A DNA stretch of 64,000 nucleotides from Deltaproteobacteria bacterium (lineage in GTDB: Bacteria > BMS3Abin14), in the NCBI GenBank assembly GCA_013151915.1, contig JAADHJ010000006.1, positions 1-64,000 of the forward strand, written 5' to 3'. The position numbers and the translations under genes were made by a program. The notes below the pieces were generated by a model, which saw nothing but the letters and a program-made list of their open reading frames with translations, had not been told where the DNA came from and did not search any database. Of this stretch, positions 1-8,364 are shown in pieces. Every line of letters starts with the position of its first letter. Position 1 is the stretch's first letter.

Positions 1-95
1 TTACCCCCATAGCCATGGAGAAGGAACTTCGCTTTGCCATTCGCGAGGGCGGCCGTACCGTGGGCGCCGGAGTGGTCAGCGAAATTGTTGAATAA
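1..95 (+). CDS. tuf: Elongation factor Tu, 3' end only (first copy)
   Basis: This is the last 31 codons of an EF-Tu gene whose start lies left of the window. EF-Tu delivers aminoacyl-tRNA to the ribosome. Bases 1-91 are identical to 16881-16971 of the complete tuf further right. The two genes then diverge in the last codons: this copy ends VSEIVE-TAA, the other VSEIVDE-TGA. Such identity is typical of duplicate tuf genes kept alike by gene conversion. Position upstream of rpmG, tRNA-Trp, secE and nusG is the usual place for the second tuf copy. Confidence 0.96.
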   Translation, partial: TPIAMEKELRFAIREGGRTVGAGVVSEIVE

Positions 96-132
96 ACCCG
101 CAGTAATTACTTAAGGACAAAGGTTCACTGAT

Positions 133-282
133 ATGCGTGTGATCGTAACGCTTGAGTGCATGGAATGCAAAAATCGCAACTATACGACAACCAAAAACAA
201 GAGAAATACCACCGGGCGGGTGGAGCTTAAGAAATACTGCCGTTTCTGTCAGGGACACAGGGTCCATAAGGAGACGAAGTAA
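133..282 (+). CDS. rpmG: 50S ribosomal protein L33
   Basis: A 49-residue protein beginning [17 protein letters not shown], the usual length for L33 of the large ribosomal subunit. It keeps both cysteine pairs (C9/C12 and C36/C39), so it is the zinc-binding form rather than the cysteine-free paralogue used in zinc starvation. The start ATG follows an AAGGACAAAGG-like ribosome site. It lies between tuf and tRNA-Trp, a classic bacterial arrangement. Confidence 0.95.
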   Translation: MRVIVTLECMECKNRNYTTTKNKRNTTGRVELKKYCRFCQGHRVHKETK

Positions 283-308
283 CCCGTCAGTGTTACGGGC
301 AACGGGAT

Positions 309-385
309 AGGCCAGTAGCTCTAACGGTTAGAGCACCGGTCTCCAAAACCGGGTGTTGGGGGTTCGAATCCCTCCTGGCCTGCCA
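309..385 (+). tRNA. trpT: tRNA-Trp (anticodon CCA)
   Basis: A cloverleaf can be drawn by eye. The acceptor arm AGGCCAG pairs with CTGGCCT, the anticodon stem CCGGT pairs with ACCGG around loop CTCCAAA with anticodon CCA, and the T-arm has GGTTCGAATCC. The 3' CCA is encoded (383-385). It sits between rpmG and secE, the common place for tRNA-Trp in the tuf-secE-nusG region. Confidence 0.95.
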
Positions 386-443
386 GCTTTCCTCCCCGCG
401 ACAGGGGTGTTGTTGTGTTTTTTAGAAAACGAGGTTGACTCCC

Positions 444-629
444 ATGTGGAAGAAGGTAAAGACGTTTCTCGGTGAGGTTAAAGTCGAACTTAAGAAGGTC
501 ACTTGGCCCTCGAGACAGGACACCGTGTCGTCCACAGGTGTTGTCCTGGTCGTGGTTATGATTTCCGCATTTTACCTTGGTTTCGTCGATATTCTACTCA
601 GCCATTTGATAAGGTATATCCTCGGGTAG
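444..629 (+). CDS. secE: Preprotein translocase subunit SecE
   Basis: A 61-residue short-form SecE, the single-span subunit that clamps SecY in the inner-membrane secretion channel. The cytoplasmic amphipathic helix carries the family motif ELKKVTWPSR (residues 15-24), followed by one hydrophobic segment at about residues 31-52. The ATG at 444 is chosen because GAGG at 431-434 lies 9 bases upstream. An in-frame TTG at 435 is too close to that site. It is followed at once by nusG, as in most bacteria. Confidence 0.93.
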   Translation: MWKKVKTFLGEVKVELKKVTWPSRQDTVSSTGVVLVVVMISAFYLGFVDILLSHLIRYILG

Positions 630-646
630 GAAATCAGGAGATGCTA

Positions 647-1183
647 GTGGAAGAATCCAAAATGGACTGGTACGTCGTTCATACACATACCGGCTATGAG
701 AACCAGGTAAAGGAGGCCCTCGCCCGGAAGTTTCATGAACATGAAAGGGATGATTGGCTCGGACACATCATGATCCCCTCCGAGGAGGTTGTTGAACTCA
801 AGAAAGGGAAGAAAAAGATCTCCACCCGGAAGTTCTTTCCCGGTTACATAATCGTAGAGATGGAGCTTACCGACGAAACGTGGCATCTCGTCAACAGCCT
901 TCCCAAGGTCACCGGTTTCGTGGGAGGTTCCAATCCGGCCCCTCTTTCAGGTGACGAGGTCATCAAGATTCAGAAACAGATTGTGGAGGGCGCCGAGCGG
1001 CCTACCCCCAAGGTGATCTTTTCAGCCGGTGAAAGCGTGCGGGTCGTAGACGGCCCGTTCACAAATTTCAACGGCATCGTCAAGGAAGTCAATGAGGAAA
1101 AAGGGAAACTCAAGGTGCTCGTCACTATCTTCGGCAGGGCGACTTCCGTTGAACTGGAGTTTCTCCAGGTAGAGAAGAACTGA
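647..1183 (+). CDS. nusG: Transcription termination/antitermination factor NusG
   Basis: NusG binds the RNA polymerase clamp and couples polymerase to Rho or to ribosomal protein S10. The N-terminal NGN domain begins DWYVVHTHTGYENQV, and the C-terminal KOW domain is visible near GPFTNFNGIVKEV. Length about 178 residues matches the family. Start choice: AGGAG at 636-640 is 6 bases before GTG 647. ATG 641 touches the ribosome site, and ATG 662, which would give MDWYVV, is a fair alternative. It is co-directional with secE, and a minimal repeat element (1245-1293) separates it from rplK. Confidence 0.95.
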   Translation: MEESKMDWYVVHTHTGYENQVKEALARKFHEHERDDWLGHIMIPSEEVVELKKGKKKISTRKFFPGYIIVEMELTDETWHLVNSLPKVTGFVGGSNPAPLSGDEVIKIQKQIVEGAERPTPKVIFSAGESVRVVDGPFTNFNGIVKEVNEEKGKLKVLVTIFGRATSVELEFLQVEKN

Positions 1184-1244
1184 CATCCACCGGTTGGTGC
1201 ATCGGGTCCGCCGCCGGTCCATGGAAGTCGGATAAATTCAACCT

Positions 1245-1293
1245 TTGATGACTTCGCAAAAAGTCATGGATGGCCTTTTTACGACCCTGTCAA
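1245..1293 (+). repeat. Family A repeat, minimal copy (ends only)
   Basis: A 49-bp element in the nusG-rplK gap made of little more than the two family A ends: TTGATGACTTCGCAAAAAGTC at left and CTTTTTACGACCCTGTCAA at right, folding back on each other. The sequence CAACCT occurs at 1239-1244 and again at 1291-1296, which may be a target duplication that shares bases with the right end. Confidence 0.8.
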
Positions 1294-1314
1294 CCTGTAG
1301 GAAGGAAACGGCAA

Positions 1315-1740
1315 ATGGCCAAGAAAGTCATTGGGTTCATTAAACTTCAGATACCGGCCGGACAGGCCAATCCGTCACCTCCTGTCGGCCCGGCGCTGGG
1401 CCAGCATGGGGTTAATATTATGGAGTTCTGCAAGGCCTTTAATTCCAAAACCCAGGACCAGGGCGGTATGATTATTCCCGTGGTGATAACGGTTTACGCT
1501 GATCGGTCCTTCAGCTTCATTACAAAAACCCCCCCTGCGGCCGTTCTTCTCAAGAAGGCGGCGGGCCTTGAAAAGGGCTCCGGGGAACCAAACCGGGTCA
1601 AGGTGGGGAAGGTGACAAAGGCCCAGGTCGAGGAGATCGCCAGAACCAAGCTTGAGGACCTGAACGCCTACGACCTCGAGAATGCCGCCAGGATGGTCGA
1701 GGGTACCGCCCGAAGTATGGGGATCGTGGTTGAAGATTAA
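1315..1740 (+). CDS. rplK: 50S ribosomal protein L11
   Basis: L11 forms the GTPase-associated centre of the large subunit with L10 and L7/L12 and contacts 23S rRNA helices 43-44. The 141-residue product starts [20 protein letters not shown] and contains the hallmark [21 protein letters not shown]. Length is typical. The ATG at 1315 follows GGAAGGAAA. In-frame codons further upstream lie in the repeat at 1245-1293 and are not conserved in L11. First gene of the rplKAJL-rpoBC cluster. Confidence 0.97.
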   Translation: MAKKVIGFIKLQIPAGQANPSPPVGPALGQHGVNIMEFCKAFNSKTQDQGGMIIPVVITVYADRSFSFITKTPPAAVLLKKAAGLEKGSGEPNRVKVGKVTKAQVEEIARTKLEDLNAYDLENAARMVEGTARSMGIVVED

Positions 1741-1813
1741 AAACCAGGCGCCGGGTACCGGGGCCTGCTCCCTGAGACCTGGTCACCGAGGTCTATTTAC
1801 TGATTTTGGGAGA

Positions 1814-1969
1814 TGATGACTTCGCAAAAAGTCATCAATGCGCCCACTGAAGGGCGCCCAAATCAATGACTTGCGTTGCAAGTCCTTAGATTTGTGAGGA
1901 AAGTGAAAATGACACTTTTCGCTTTCCGTAGAGTAAAAAGCCACGCATGGACTTTTTACGACACTGTCA
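1814..1969 (+). repeat. Family A repeat, full-length copy
   Basis: A 156-bp copy in the rplK-rplA gap. It has five consecutive hairpins: the left end TGATGACTTCGC...GTCATCA; GCGCCC/GGGCGC; a GACTTGC-centred hairpin; GAAAGTGAAAA/TTTTCGCTTTC; and GTAAAAAGCC/ACTTTTTAC at the right. GGAGATGAT is present both at 1809-1817 and at 1970-1978, so GGAGA flanks the element on each side like a target-site duplication. Confidence 0.9.
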
Positions 1970-1984
1970 GGAGATGATCGAGAG

Positions 1985-2686
1985 ATGAAAGCTGGAAAGA
2001 GATATCTGCAGGCCGCCGAAAAGATCGACAGGAACAGGACCGTGGATTTTGAGACCGCCGTTTCCCTTGTGAAGGAGACCGCCGGAGCCAGGTTCGATGA
2101 GACCATAGAGTGTGCTGTCCGGCTTGGGGTGGATCCCCGGCGCAGCGATCAGATGGTAAGGGGCGCGACGGTGCTTCCCCAGGGATTGGGAAAGACAGTG
2201 CGGGTCATTGTCTTTGCCAAGGGTGAGAAGGAGAAGGAAGCAAGAGACGCCGGTGCTGATTACGTCGGTTCCAATGATCTTGCCGAAAAAATACAGGGCG
2301 GCTGGCTCGAATTCGACCGGGTCGTCGCCACACCCGACCTAATGGGGATCGTGGGAAAACTGGGTAGAACCCTGGGACCGCGAGGGCTTATGCCCAACCC
2401 GAAACTTGGGACGGTGACATTCGACCTCGTCAAGGCAATCGAGGAAATCAAGGCCGGAAAGACTGAATTTAAAACCGAGAAAAACGGGATCGTCCATTCT
2501 CCCATCGGCAAGGCGAGCTTCACCAACGAGCAGCTACTGGAGAATCTTGAAGCCTTTCTGGGGACCTTGCTGAAACTGAAGCCGGCTGCCAGTAAAGGCC
2601 GATATTTCAAGAGTATTGCCCTGACATCCACGATGGGGCCAGGGGTCAAGATCGATCCCGTCTGGGCCGTTAACGCCCTTCGTTAG
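1985..2686 (+). CDS. rplA: 50S ribosomal protein L1
   Basis: L1 builds the mobile stalk at the tRNA exit site and often autoregulates its own mRNA. The 233-residue protein is of normal length, starting [17 protein letters not shown] and carrying the RNA-binding [17 protein letters not shown] region. ATG 1985 follows GAGAG. The gene sits directly behind a family A repeat that fills the rplK-rplA gap, so any L1-responsive leader between them has been displaced or interrupted. Confidence 0.97.
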   Translation: MKAGKRYLQAAEKIDRNRTVDFETAVSLVKETAGARFDETIECAVRLGVDPRRSDQMVRGATVLPQGLGKTVRVIVFAKGEKEKEARDAGADYVGSNDLAEKIQGGWLEFDRVVATPDLMGIVGKLGRTLGPRGLMPNPKLGTVTFDLVKAIEEIKAGKTEFKTEKNGIVHSPIGKASFTNEQLLENLEAFLGTLLKLKPAASKGRYFKSIALTSTMGPGVKIDPVWAVNALR

Positions 2687-2689
2687 GGG

Positions 2690-2933
2690 GCAGAACCAGA
2701 TATCAATATTGCCACACCGGATGTTCAATGACAGCAGGGTCAGCCTTCGTCCGATGAGATGACAAACTCAGGGCTATGGCCGATTAAACGCCCCACGGGC
2801 GCCCAGCCGAGGCACGGTGCGGATCCAAGGCATTCCATGAAGATTACCTGGATAGCTGAGGGCCACTTCAAGTCTCATCACGTCTTTGCCGGACCGGCGT
2901 GGATAAACTCACGTCAACTGACCATGAGAAGAA
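2690..2933 (+). promoter_or_regulatory. Probable L10 leader (rplJL autoregulatory region)
   Basis: The roughly 255 bases between rplA and rplJ contain no conserved coding sequence and many potential stems (for example ACGCCCCACGGGCG around 2790). In most bacteria this position carries the L10 leader, which binds the L10-(L12) complex to repress rplJL. The assignment rests on position and length. I have not matched the covariance model. Confidence 0.4.
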
Positions 2934-2945
2934 AGGAGGTTGAAG

Positions 2946-3467
2946 TTGGCTCGTACCGATCGAGACAAACAAGTTGAGGAACTGCACAGCCTTTTCAGCG
3001 AAATGGAGATGGCCGTCCTTGCGGATTACCGCGGTCTGACGGTTGCTGATTTATCAGAATTTCGCACCCGGCTTCGTGAGGTTCAGGGCAGGTTCCGTGT
3101 CGTGAAAAATACCCTGTCCATTCGTGCTGCCGAGGGAACCCCTTTGGAATCAGTCAAAGAACATTTCGTGGGTCCGGTGGGCATCCTTTTCACCGCGGGC
3201 GACCCGGTGGGGCCTGCCGAGGCGCTCGTTAAATTCATGGAGGACCACGAGAACCTCGAACTAAAGGTGGGGATTCTCGCCGGAAAGGTTATCAGCCTGA
3301 ATGAGATCAAGACACTGGCTGCTCTTCCCGACAGGGATACATTGTTGGCGACAACACTGGCCACTTTCCAGGCGCCTGCCGGAAGCTTTGTTCGGCTCCT
3401 GTCGGAGATTTCCGGCAGCTTTGTCAGGGTGATGGATGCTATTCGAACCCGGAAGGAAGCCGCCTGA
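2946..3467 (+). CDS. rplJ: 50S ribosomal protein L10
   Basis: L10 anchors the L7/L12 dimers to the ribosomal stalk base. The product of about 173 residues begins MARTDRDKQVEELHSLF and has the typical ADYRGLTVADLSEFR segment. TTG 2946 is chosen because GGAGG at 2935-2939 lies 6 bases before it. The in-frame TTG at 2940 abuts the ribosome site. The long upstream gap probably holds its autoregulatory leader, and a family A repeat separates it from rplL. Confidence 0.95.
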   Translation: MARTDRDKQVEELHSLFSEMEMAVLADYRGLTVADLSEFRTRLREVQGRFRVVKNTLSIRAAEGTPLESVKEHFVGPVGILFTAGDPVGPAEALVKFMEDHENLELKVGILAGKVISLNEIKTLAALPDRDTLLATTLATFQAPAGSFVRLLSEISGSFVRVMDAIRTRKEAA

Positions 3468-3497
3468 TCGCGAATATCCGGGATAGGGCTTAAATAA

Positions 3498-3654
3498 TTG
3501 ATGACTTCGCAAAAAGTCATCAACGTGCCCACTGAAGGGCGCCCAAATCAATAACTTGCGTTGCAAGTCATTGATTTGTAAAGAAAGTGAAAATGAAATT
3601 TTTCGCTTTCCGTGGAGTAAAAAGTCATGAATGGACTTTTTACGACCCTATCAA
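3498..3654 (+). repeat. Family A repeat, full-length copy
   Basis: A 157-bp copy between rplJ and rplL with the same five-hairpin layout and direction as 1814-1969. Left end TTGATGACTTCGC, right end GACTTTTTACGACCCTATCAA. It separates the normally tightly coupled stalk genes L10 and L7/L12. Confidence 0.9.
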
Positions 3655-3697
3655 TGATTAATATAAAATCACAATAGTATTTGGGAGGAAAGGTAAA

Positions 3698-4075
3698 ATG
3701 GCTGACGTTACAAAAGATGATGTGGTTAAATTTATTGAGAATATGACCGTTCTCGAAATGGCGGAATTCGTCAAGGAATTGGAGGAAAAATTCGGCGTGA
3801 GCGCAGCCGCCCCGGTCGCGGTAGCCGCCGCGGCCCCGGGTGCCGTCGCCGAGGCCGAGGAGAAAACCGAATTTGACGTCATACTCTCCGATATCGGAGC
3901 TGAGAAGATCAAGGTTATCAAGGTAGTCAGGGCACTCACCGGGCTTGGACTCAAGGAGGCCAAGGACGTGGTTGACGGTGCCCCCGGGCCCGTCAAGGAA
4001 GGTGTCTCCAAGGATGAGGCCGAAGACGCCAGGAAACAGCTCGAGGAAGTCGGCGCCAAGGTGGAGGTAAAGTAG
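3698..4075 (+). CDS. rplL: 50S ribosomal protein L7/L12
   Basis: The flexible stalk protein that recruits translation factor GTPases. 125 residues: an N-terminal dimerisation domain ([25 protein letters not shown]), an Ala-rich hinge ([15 protein letters not shown]), and a C-terminal factor-binding domain with [23 protein letters not shown] 3698 follows GGGAGGAAAGG. It is separated from rplJ by a repeat but has its own strong ribosome site, fitting its higher copy number. Confidence 0.97.
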   Translation: MADVTKDDVVKFIENMTVLEMAEFVKELEEKFGVSAAAPVAVAAAAPGAVAEAEEKTEFDVILSDIGAEKIKVIKVVRALTGLGLKEAKDVVDGAPGPVKEGVSKDEAEDARKQLEEVGAKVEVK

Positions 4076-4095
4076 CCCCACCCACGAGAATTTCC

Positions 4096-4125
4096 GGAGG
4101 AGCACCCCCTGTGTGGTGTTCCTCC
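4096..4125 (+). terminator. Attenuator-like hairpin between rplL and rpoB
   Basis: GGAGGAGCACC (4096-4106) pairs with GGTGTTCCTCC (4115-4125), 11 pairs with one G-U, loop of 8. No clean U-tract follows, so it is probably a partial terminator or RNA-processing site. A partial terminator at this junction is known in Escherichia coli, where it lowers rpoBC relative to ribosomal protein expression. Confidence 0.55.
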
Positions 4126-4169
4126 ATTAAACCCTTTGTTTGACACGCCTTTTACAATGAGGTGAAGTG

Positions 4170-7100
4170 ATGGCAAAAGCCGCGCAGACCAGGTTTTCTC
4201 TGAGAAGAGACTATTCACGATTGCCCTCGATCATAAGTATGCCCAACCTGATTGAGGTTCAGAAGGAATCCTACGAGAAGTTCCTCCAGATGAATGTACC
4301 ACCTACTGAACGGGAGGAAGTCGGCCTTCAGGCTGTGTTCAAGGGGATATTCCCCATAGAGGATTACTCCAGGACGACTCTCCTCGATTTCGTCGAGTAC
4401 GACATCAGGGAACCGAAATTCGATGTCCAGGAGTGTCAGGACCGAGGGATGACTTTTGCCGCCCCCCTGAATGTGACGATCAGGCTTATCCACCTTGACG
4501 TGGATGAGGAGACCAAAACAAAAAAGGTCCGGGAGGTCAAGGAGCAGGAGGTTTACCTGGGGGAGATTCCCCTCATGACCCAAAACGGCACTTTCATCAT
4601 CAACGGAACCGAGCGGGTCATCGTAAGCCAGCTTCACAGGTCGCCCGGGGTGTTTTACGAACTGGATAAGAGCAAAAGCATGTTCGCCGGAAGGCCGCTA
4701 TATTCCGCCAGGGTTATTCCCTACAGGGGATCGTGGCTGGATTTCGAATACGATGCAAAGGGACTTGTTAATGTCCGTATCGACCGGCGGCGCAAGATCC
4801 CTGCCACTATTCTTCTTAAGGCGTTGGGATTTCGTCCGGAGGAGATCCTCCGCCAGTTCTACCTTGTCGACCGGGTTGTCCTCAGGGACGGTAAAGCGTT
4901 CAAGATCTACCAGAAGGAGACCCTGGAATTTCAGAAGGCGTCCAGGGAGATCATGGACCCGATCAGCGGCGATGTCCTCGTCAGGGGGGGGCGAAAAGTT
5001 TTTGCCTCCACCATAAAGAAGATCGAGGCGGCGGGTCTCGTTGAATATGAAGTCGACCCCGAGGAGGATGTGGTAGGGAAATATCTGGCATCCCCCGTGG
5101 TGGACACGGCCACCGGGGAAATTATAGGCGAATGCAACGAGGAGATCACCCAGGAGGTTTATGATCGGATCATAGAGGCCGGCGTCGAGGAAATTGAGAC
5201 GATATTTATCGACAACCTCAGGTATGAAGCGTCCGTCAGGGCAACTCTGGCGGCCGATAAAGCCGCCGACAGCAACGAGGCGTTGCTGGAGATCTATCGG
5301 AAACTCAGGCCTGGTGATCCACCTACTCTTGAGACTGCAAAAACCCACTTCGACCGCCTTTTCTTCTCCGATGAGCGATACGATCTCTCCAGGGTGGGAA
5401 GATTGAAGCTCAACAAGAAACTGGGTCTGGATACACCGCTGGGGATGAGGACCCTGATGAGCGAGGACATCGTCGCCATCATGCAGTACCTCATCAGGCT
5501 GAGAAGTGGTGCCAAGGATGCCCAGATGGATGACATCGATCACCTGGGGAACCGCCGGGTCAGGAGTGTCGGCGAACTTTTGGAAAACCAGTTCAGGATA
5601 GGTTTGGTTCGCATGGAGAGGGCTATCAAGGAGAGAATGAGCATCCAGGAGATGGAAACCGTCATGCCCCATGACCTCATCAATGCAAAGCCTGTCTCCG
5701 CCGTGGTCAAGGAGTTTTTCGGCAGCAGCCAGCTCTCCCAGTTTATGGATCAGACCAACCCCTTGTCGGAGATAACCCACAAGAGACGGCTTTCGGCACT
5801 GGGCCCAGGTGGTTTGACGAGGGAACGAGCCGGGTTTGAGGTTCGTGACGTTCACCCTACCCACTACGGTCGCATCTGTCCCATCGAGACACCGGAAGGA
5901 CCCAATATCGGGTTGATTTCGAGCCTTAGCACGTATGCCCAGATCAACGAATTCGGGTTCATAGAAACTCCCTACAGGATTATCAGGGACGGGGTGGTCA
6001 CCAAGGAGATCGTTTATCTTTCAGCCCTTGATGAGGACAGGTACGTAATCGCCCAGGCGAACGCGGTCCTGGATGAGGAGGGTCGATTCGCCGGCGAGTT
6101 GGTGTCCGCCCGCAAGAGCGGCGAGCCGACCATGATCGGCCGGGATAATGTCGATCTGATGGACGTATCACCCAAACAGCTTGTATCGGTCGCCGCTTCT
6201 CTCATCCCGTTCCTCGAGAACGACGATGCCAACCGCGCCCTGATGGGATCCAACATGCAGAGACAAGCCGTGCCGCTCCTGCGGACCAGCGCGCCGCTCG
6301 TCGGAACCGGGATGGAGTCCATTGCCGCCAGGGATTCCGGCGCTGTCGTGGTGGCAAAGAGGGGCGGCAAGGTCGAGAGTGTCGAGGCAAACCGCATTGT
6401 GATTCAGGTGGATGAGTCCGAGGAAGAGAAGGAAGGCGTTGAAGGCTCATCCAACGTGGATATTTACCATCTGATCAAATTCAAGAGGTCCAATCAGAAC
6501 ACCTGCATAAATCAGGTCCCCATCGTTGAGCCCGGTCAAAACGTCCTGTCGGGAGATGTCATTGCGGACGGTCCTGGAACGGACGGCGGTGATCTTGCCC
6601 TGGGGCAGAATATTCTGGTCGCCTTCATGCCCTGGGGTGGCTACAATTTCGAAGACTCTATCCTTGTGAGTGAAAAGCTTGTTCAGGAAGATGTATTCAC
6701 ATCCATCCACATCGAGGAATTCGAGGTGATGGCCCGCGACACCAAGCTGGGTAAAGAGGAAATAACCCGGGATATTCCTAACGTAGGAGAGGAAGCCCTC
6801 AAGGATCTTGACGGGTCCGGCATCGTACGGATCGGCGCGGAGGTTGCTTCGGGCGATATCCTCGTGGGGAAGGTGACTCCCAAGGGTGAGACCCAGCTGA
6901 CACCCGAGGAGAAGCTCCTCAGGGCGATTTTCGGAGAGAAGGCCGGCGATGTCCGCGATACATCTCTCCGTGTTCCTCCGGGTGTCGAGGGTGTTGTCAT
7001 TGATGTAAAGGTCTTCTCGAGAAGGGGAATGGATAAGGATGCCCGGGCCCAGGAAATCGAGGACGATCAGGTGGGCAGGTACATCAAGGACCGTGACGAT

Positions 7101-8327
7101 GAGATCAGGCTCGTTCGCAACAGCATGTATGAAAAGGTACGGGCCACTATCATCAACCGTAAACTGGCCGCGGCGGTGACCGGGCCTGATGGGACCGTCC
7201 TTGGGAAAAAGGACGGCAAGGCTACTGGAAAGCTCCTTGACGAGCTGCCGAGGGTCAAGTGGTTCGATATCCCCCTGTCGGACTCCAAGGCCATGGAGAG
7301 GCTCCTTGCGCTCCGACAAAGAGCTGAAAACCAGGAGGAAATGATCCGTTCCCTGTTTGATGGGAAGATTGAAAAGCTGCGGAAGGGCGATGAATTGCCT
7401 CCCGGTGTAATCAAGATGGTCAAGGTCTATCTGGCAATCAAACGGCACCTTTCTGTTGGGGATAAAATGGCCGGTAGACACGGGAACAAAGGTGTGCTTT
7501 CCAAAATCGTTCCGGTGGAGGATATGCCGTACATGGAGGACGGTACGACGGTGGAAATGGTCCTGAATCCTCTGGGGGTTCCGAGCCGCATGAATGTTGG
7601 ACAGATCCTGGAAACAATGCTGGGTTGGGCGGCAAAGGGGGTTGGTGAGCAGGTCAACAAACTCCTCGATTCCGGAGCCGCGACCAACGCCCTTCGCCAA
7701 TATTTAAAATCCATATATACCAGTGAAATTGTCACAGAGTCCACTGGAAGGGCCTTCAACCTTATTGATGGGTTGGACGATGACGAGCTTCGAGATGTCA
7801 TTCGGAAGATGAAAAAAGGGATACTTCTGGCTTCTCCGGTTTTCGACGGGGCCGATGAGGGTGATATCCGCGCCCTTCTTACGAAGGGGGGGCTACCGAT
7901 CAGAGGCCAGGCCGGGCTTTACGACGGCAGGACCGGTCTTCCCTTTCAGCGAAAGGTCACGGTGGGCATCATCTATATGTTGAAGCTCCATCATCTGGTT
8001 GATGACAAGATCCACGCCAGGTCAATCGGTCCGTATTCGCTTGTCACACAGCAGCCTCTGGGCGGAAAGGCCCAGTTTGGCGGGCAGAGGTTTGGTGAGA
8101 TGGAGGTCTGGGCTCTCGAAGGATACGGAGCCGCTCATACCCTGCAGGAGATGCTCACCGTAAAGTCCGACGATGTGGCAGGCAGGACCAAGATGTACGA
8201 GGCCATCGTCAAAGGTACCAACACCGTGGATGCCGGCCTCCCCGAGTCGTTCAATGTGCTTGTTAAGGAACTCCAGAGCTTCTGCCTGGATGTGGAGCTG
8301 CTGGAGGTTGAGGACGTGGACGTTTAA
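4170..8327 (+). CDS. rpoB: DNA-directed RNA polymerase subunit beta
   Basis: The beta subunit of RNA polymerase, 1385 residues. The rifampicin-pocket stretch is recognisable ([21 protein letters not shown], then LSALGPGGL), with wild-type residues at the usual resistance positions. Further motifs are [13 protein letters not shown] and, near the C-terminus, [43 protein letters not shown] (split by eye). ATG 4170 is preceded by AGGTGA; GTG 4167 is too close. It forms the usual pair with rpoC. Confidence 0.98.
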   Translation: MAKAAQTRFSLRRDYSRLPSIISMPNLIEVQKESYEKFLQMNVPPTEREEVGLQAVFKGIFPIEDYSRTTLLDFVEYDIREPKFDVQECQDRGMTFAAPLNVTIRLIHLDVDEETKTKKVREVKEQEVYLGEIPLMTQNGTFIINGTERVIVSQLHRSPGVFYELDKSKSMFAGRPLYSARVIPYRGSWLDFEYDAKGLVNVRIDRRRKIPATILLKALGFRPEEILRQFYLVDRVVLRDGKAFKIYQKETLEFQKASREIMDPISGDVLVRGGRKVFASTIKKIEAAGLVEYEVDPEEDVVGKYLASPVVDTATGEIIGECNEEITQEVYDRIIEAGVEEIETIFIDNLRYEASVRATLAADKAADSNEALLEIYRKLRPGDPPTLETAKTHFDRLFFSDERYDLSRVGRLKLNKKLGLDTPLGMRTLMSEDIVAIMQYLIRLRSGAKDAQMDDIDHLGNRRVRSVGELLENQFRIGLVRMERAIKERMSIQEMETVMPHDLINAKPVSAVVKEFFGSSQLSQFMDQTNPLSEITHKRRLSALGPGGLTRERAGFEVRDVHPTHYGRICPIETPEGPNIGLISSLSTYAQINEFGFIETPYRIIRDGVVTKEIVYLSALDEDRYVIAQANAVLDEEGRFAGELVSARKSGEPTMIGRDNVDLMDVSPKQLVSVAASLIPFLENDDANRALMGSNMQRQAVPLLRTSAPLVGTGMESIAARDSGAVVVAKRGGKVESVEANRIVIQVDESEEEKEGVEGSSNVDIYHLIKFKRSNQNTCINQVPIVEPGQNVLSGDVIADGPGTDGGDLALGQNILVAFMPWGGYNFEDSILVSEKLVQEDVFTSIHIEEFEVMARDTKLGKEEITRDIPNVGEEALKDLDGSGIVRIGAEVASGDILVGKVTPKGETQLTPEEKLLRAIFGEKAGDVRDTSLRVPPGVEGVVIDVKVFSRRGMDKDARAQEIEDDQVGRYIKDRDDEIRLVRNSMYEKVRATIINRKLAAAVTGPDGTVLGKKDGKATGKLLDELPRVKWFDIPLSDSKAMERLLALRQRAENQEEMIRSLFDGKIEKLRKGDELPPGVIKMVKVYLAIKRHLSVGDKMAGRHGNKGVLSKIVPVEDMPYMEDGTTVEMVLNPLGVPSRMNVGQILETMLGWAAKGVGEQVNKLLDSGAATNALRQYLKSIYTSEIVTESTGRAFNLIDGLDDDELRDVIRKMKKGILLASPVFDGADEGDIRALLTKGGLPIRGQAGLYDGRTGLPFQRKVTVGIIYMLKLHHLVDDKIHARSIGPYSLVTQQPLGGKAQFGGQRFGEMEVWALEGYGAAHTLQEMLTVKSDDVAGRTKMYEAIVKGTNTVDAGLPESFNVLVKELQSFCLDVELLEVEDVDV

Positions 8328-8364
8328 CCTATAAATTCTTTCCTTCCTTTCAGGAGGTTGATGA

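Noticed and set aside
1815-2106. Open frames inside family A repeats (also 3261-3566, 21326-21511, 29299-29517)
   Set aside because: The same frames recur because the repeat recurs; stems and not codons are conserved, and the frames run into neighbouring genes.
2759-2977. 72-codon open frame in the L10 leader
   Set aside because: No family resemblance, poor ribosome site, and it runs into rplJ in another frame; the region is better explained as a regulatory leader.
6447-7700. 417-codon open frame opposite rpoB
   Set aside because: Lies wholly within rpoB on the other strand, no motif or ribosome site; a GC-skewed shadow frame.
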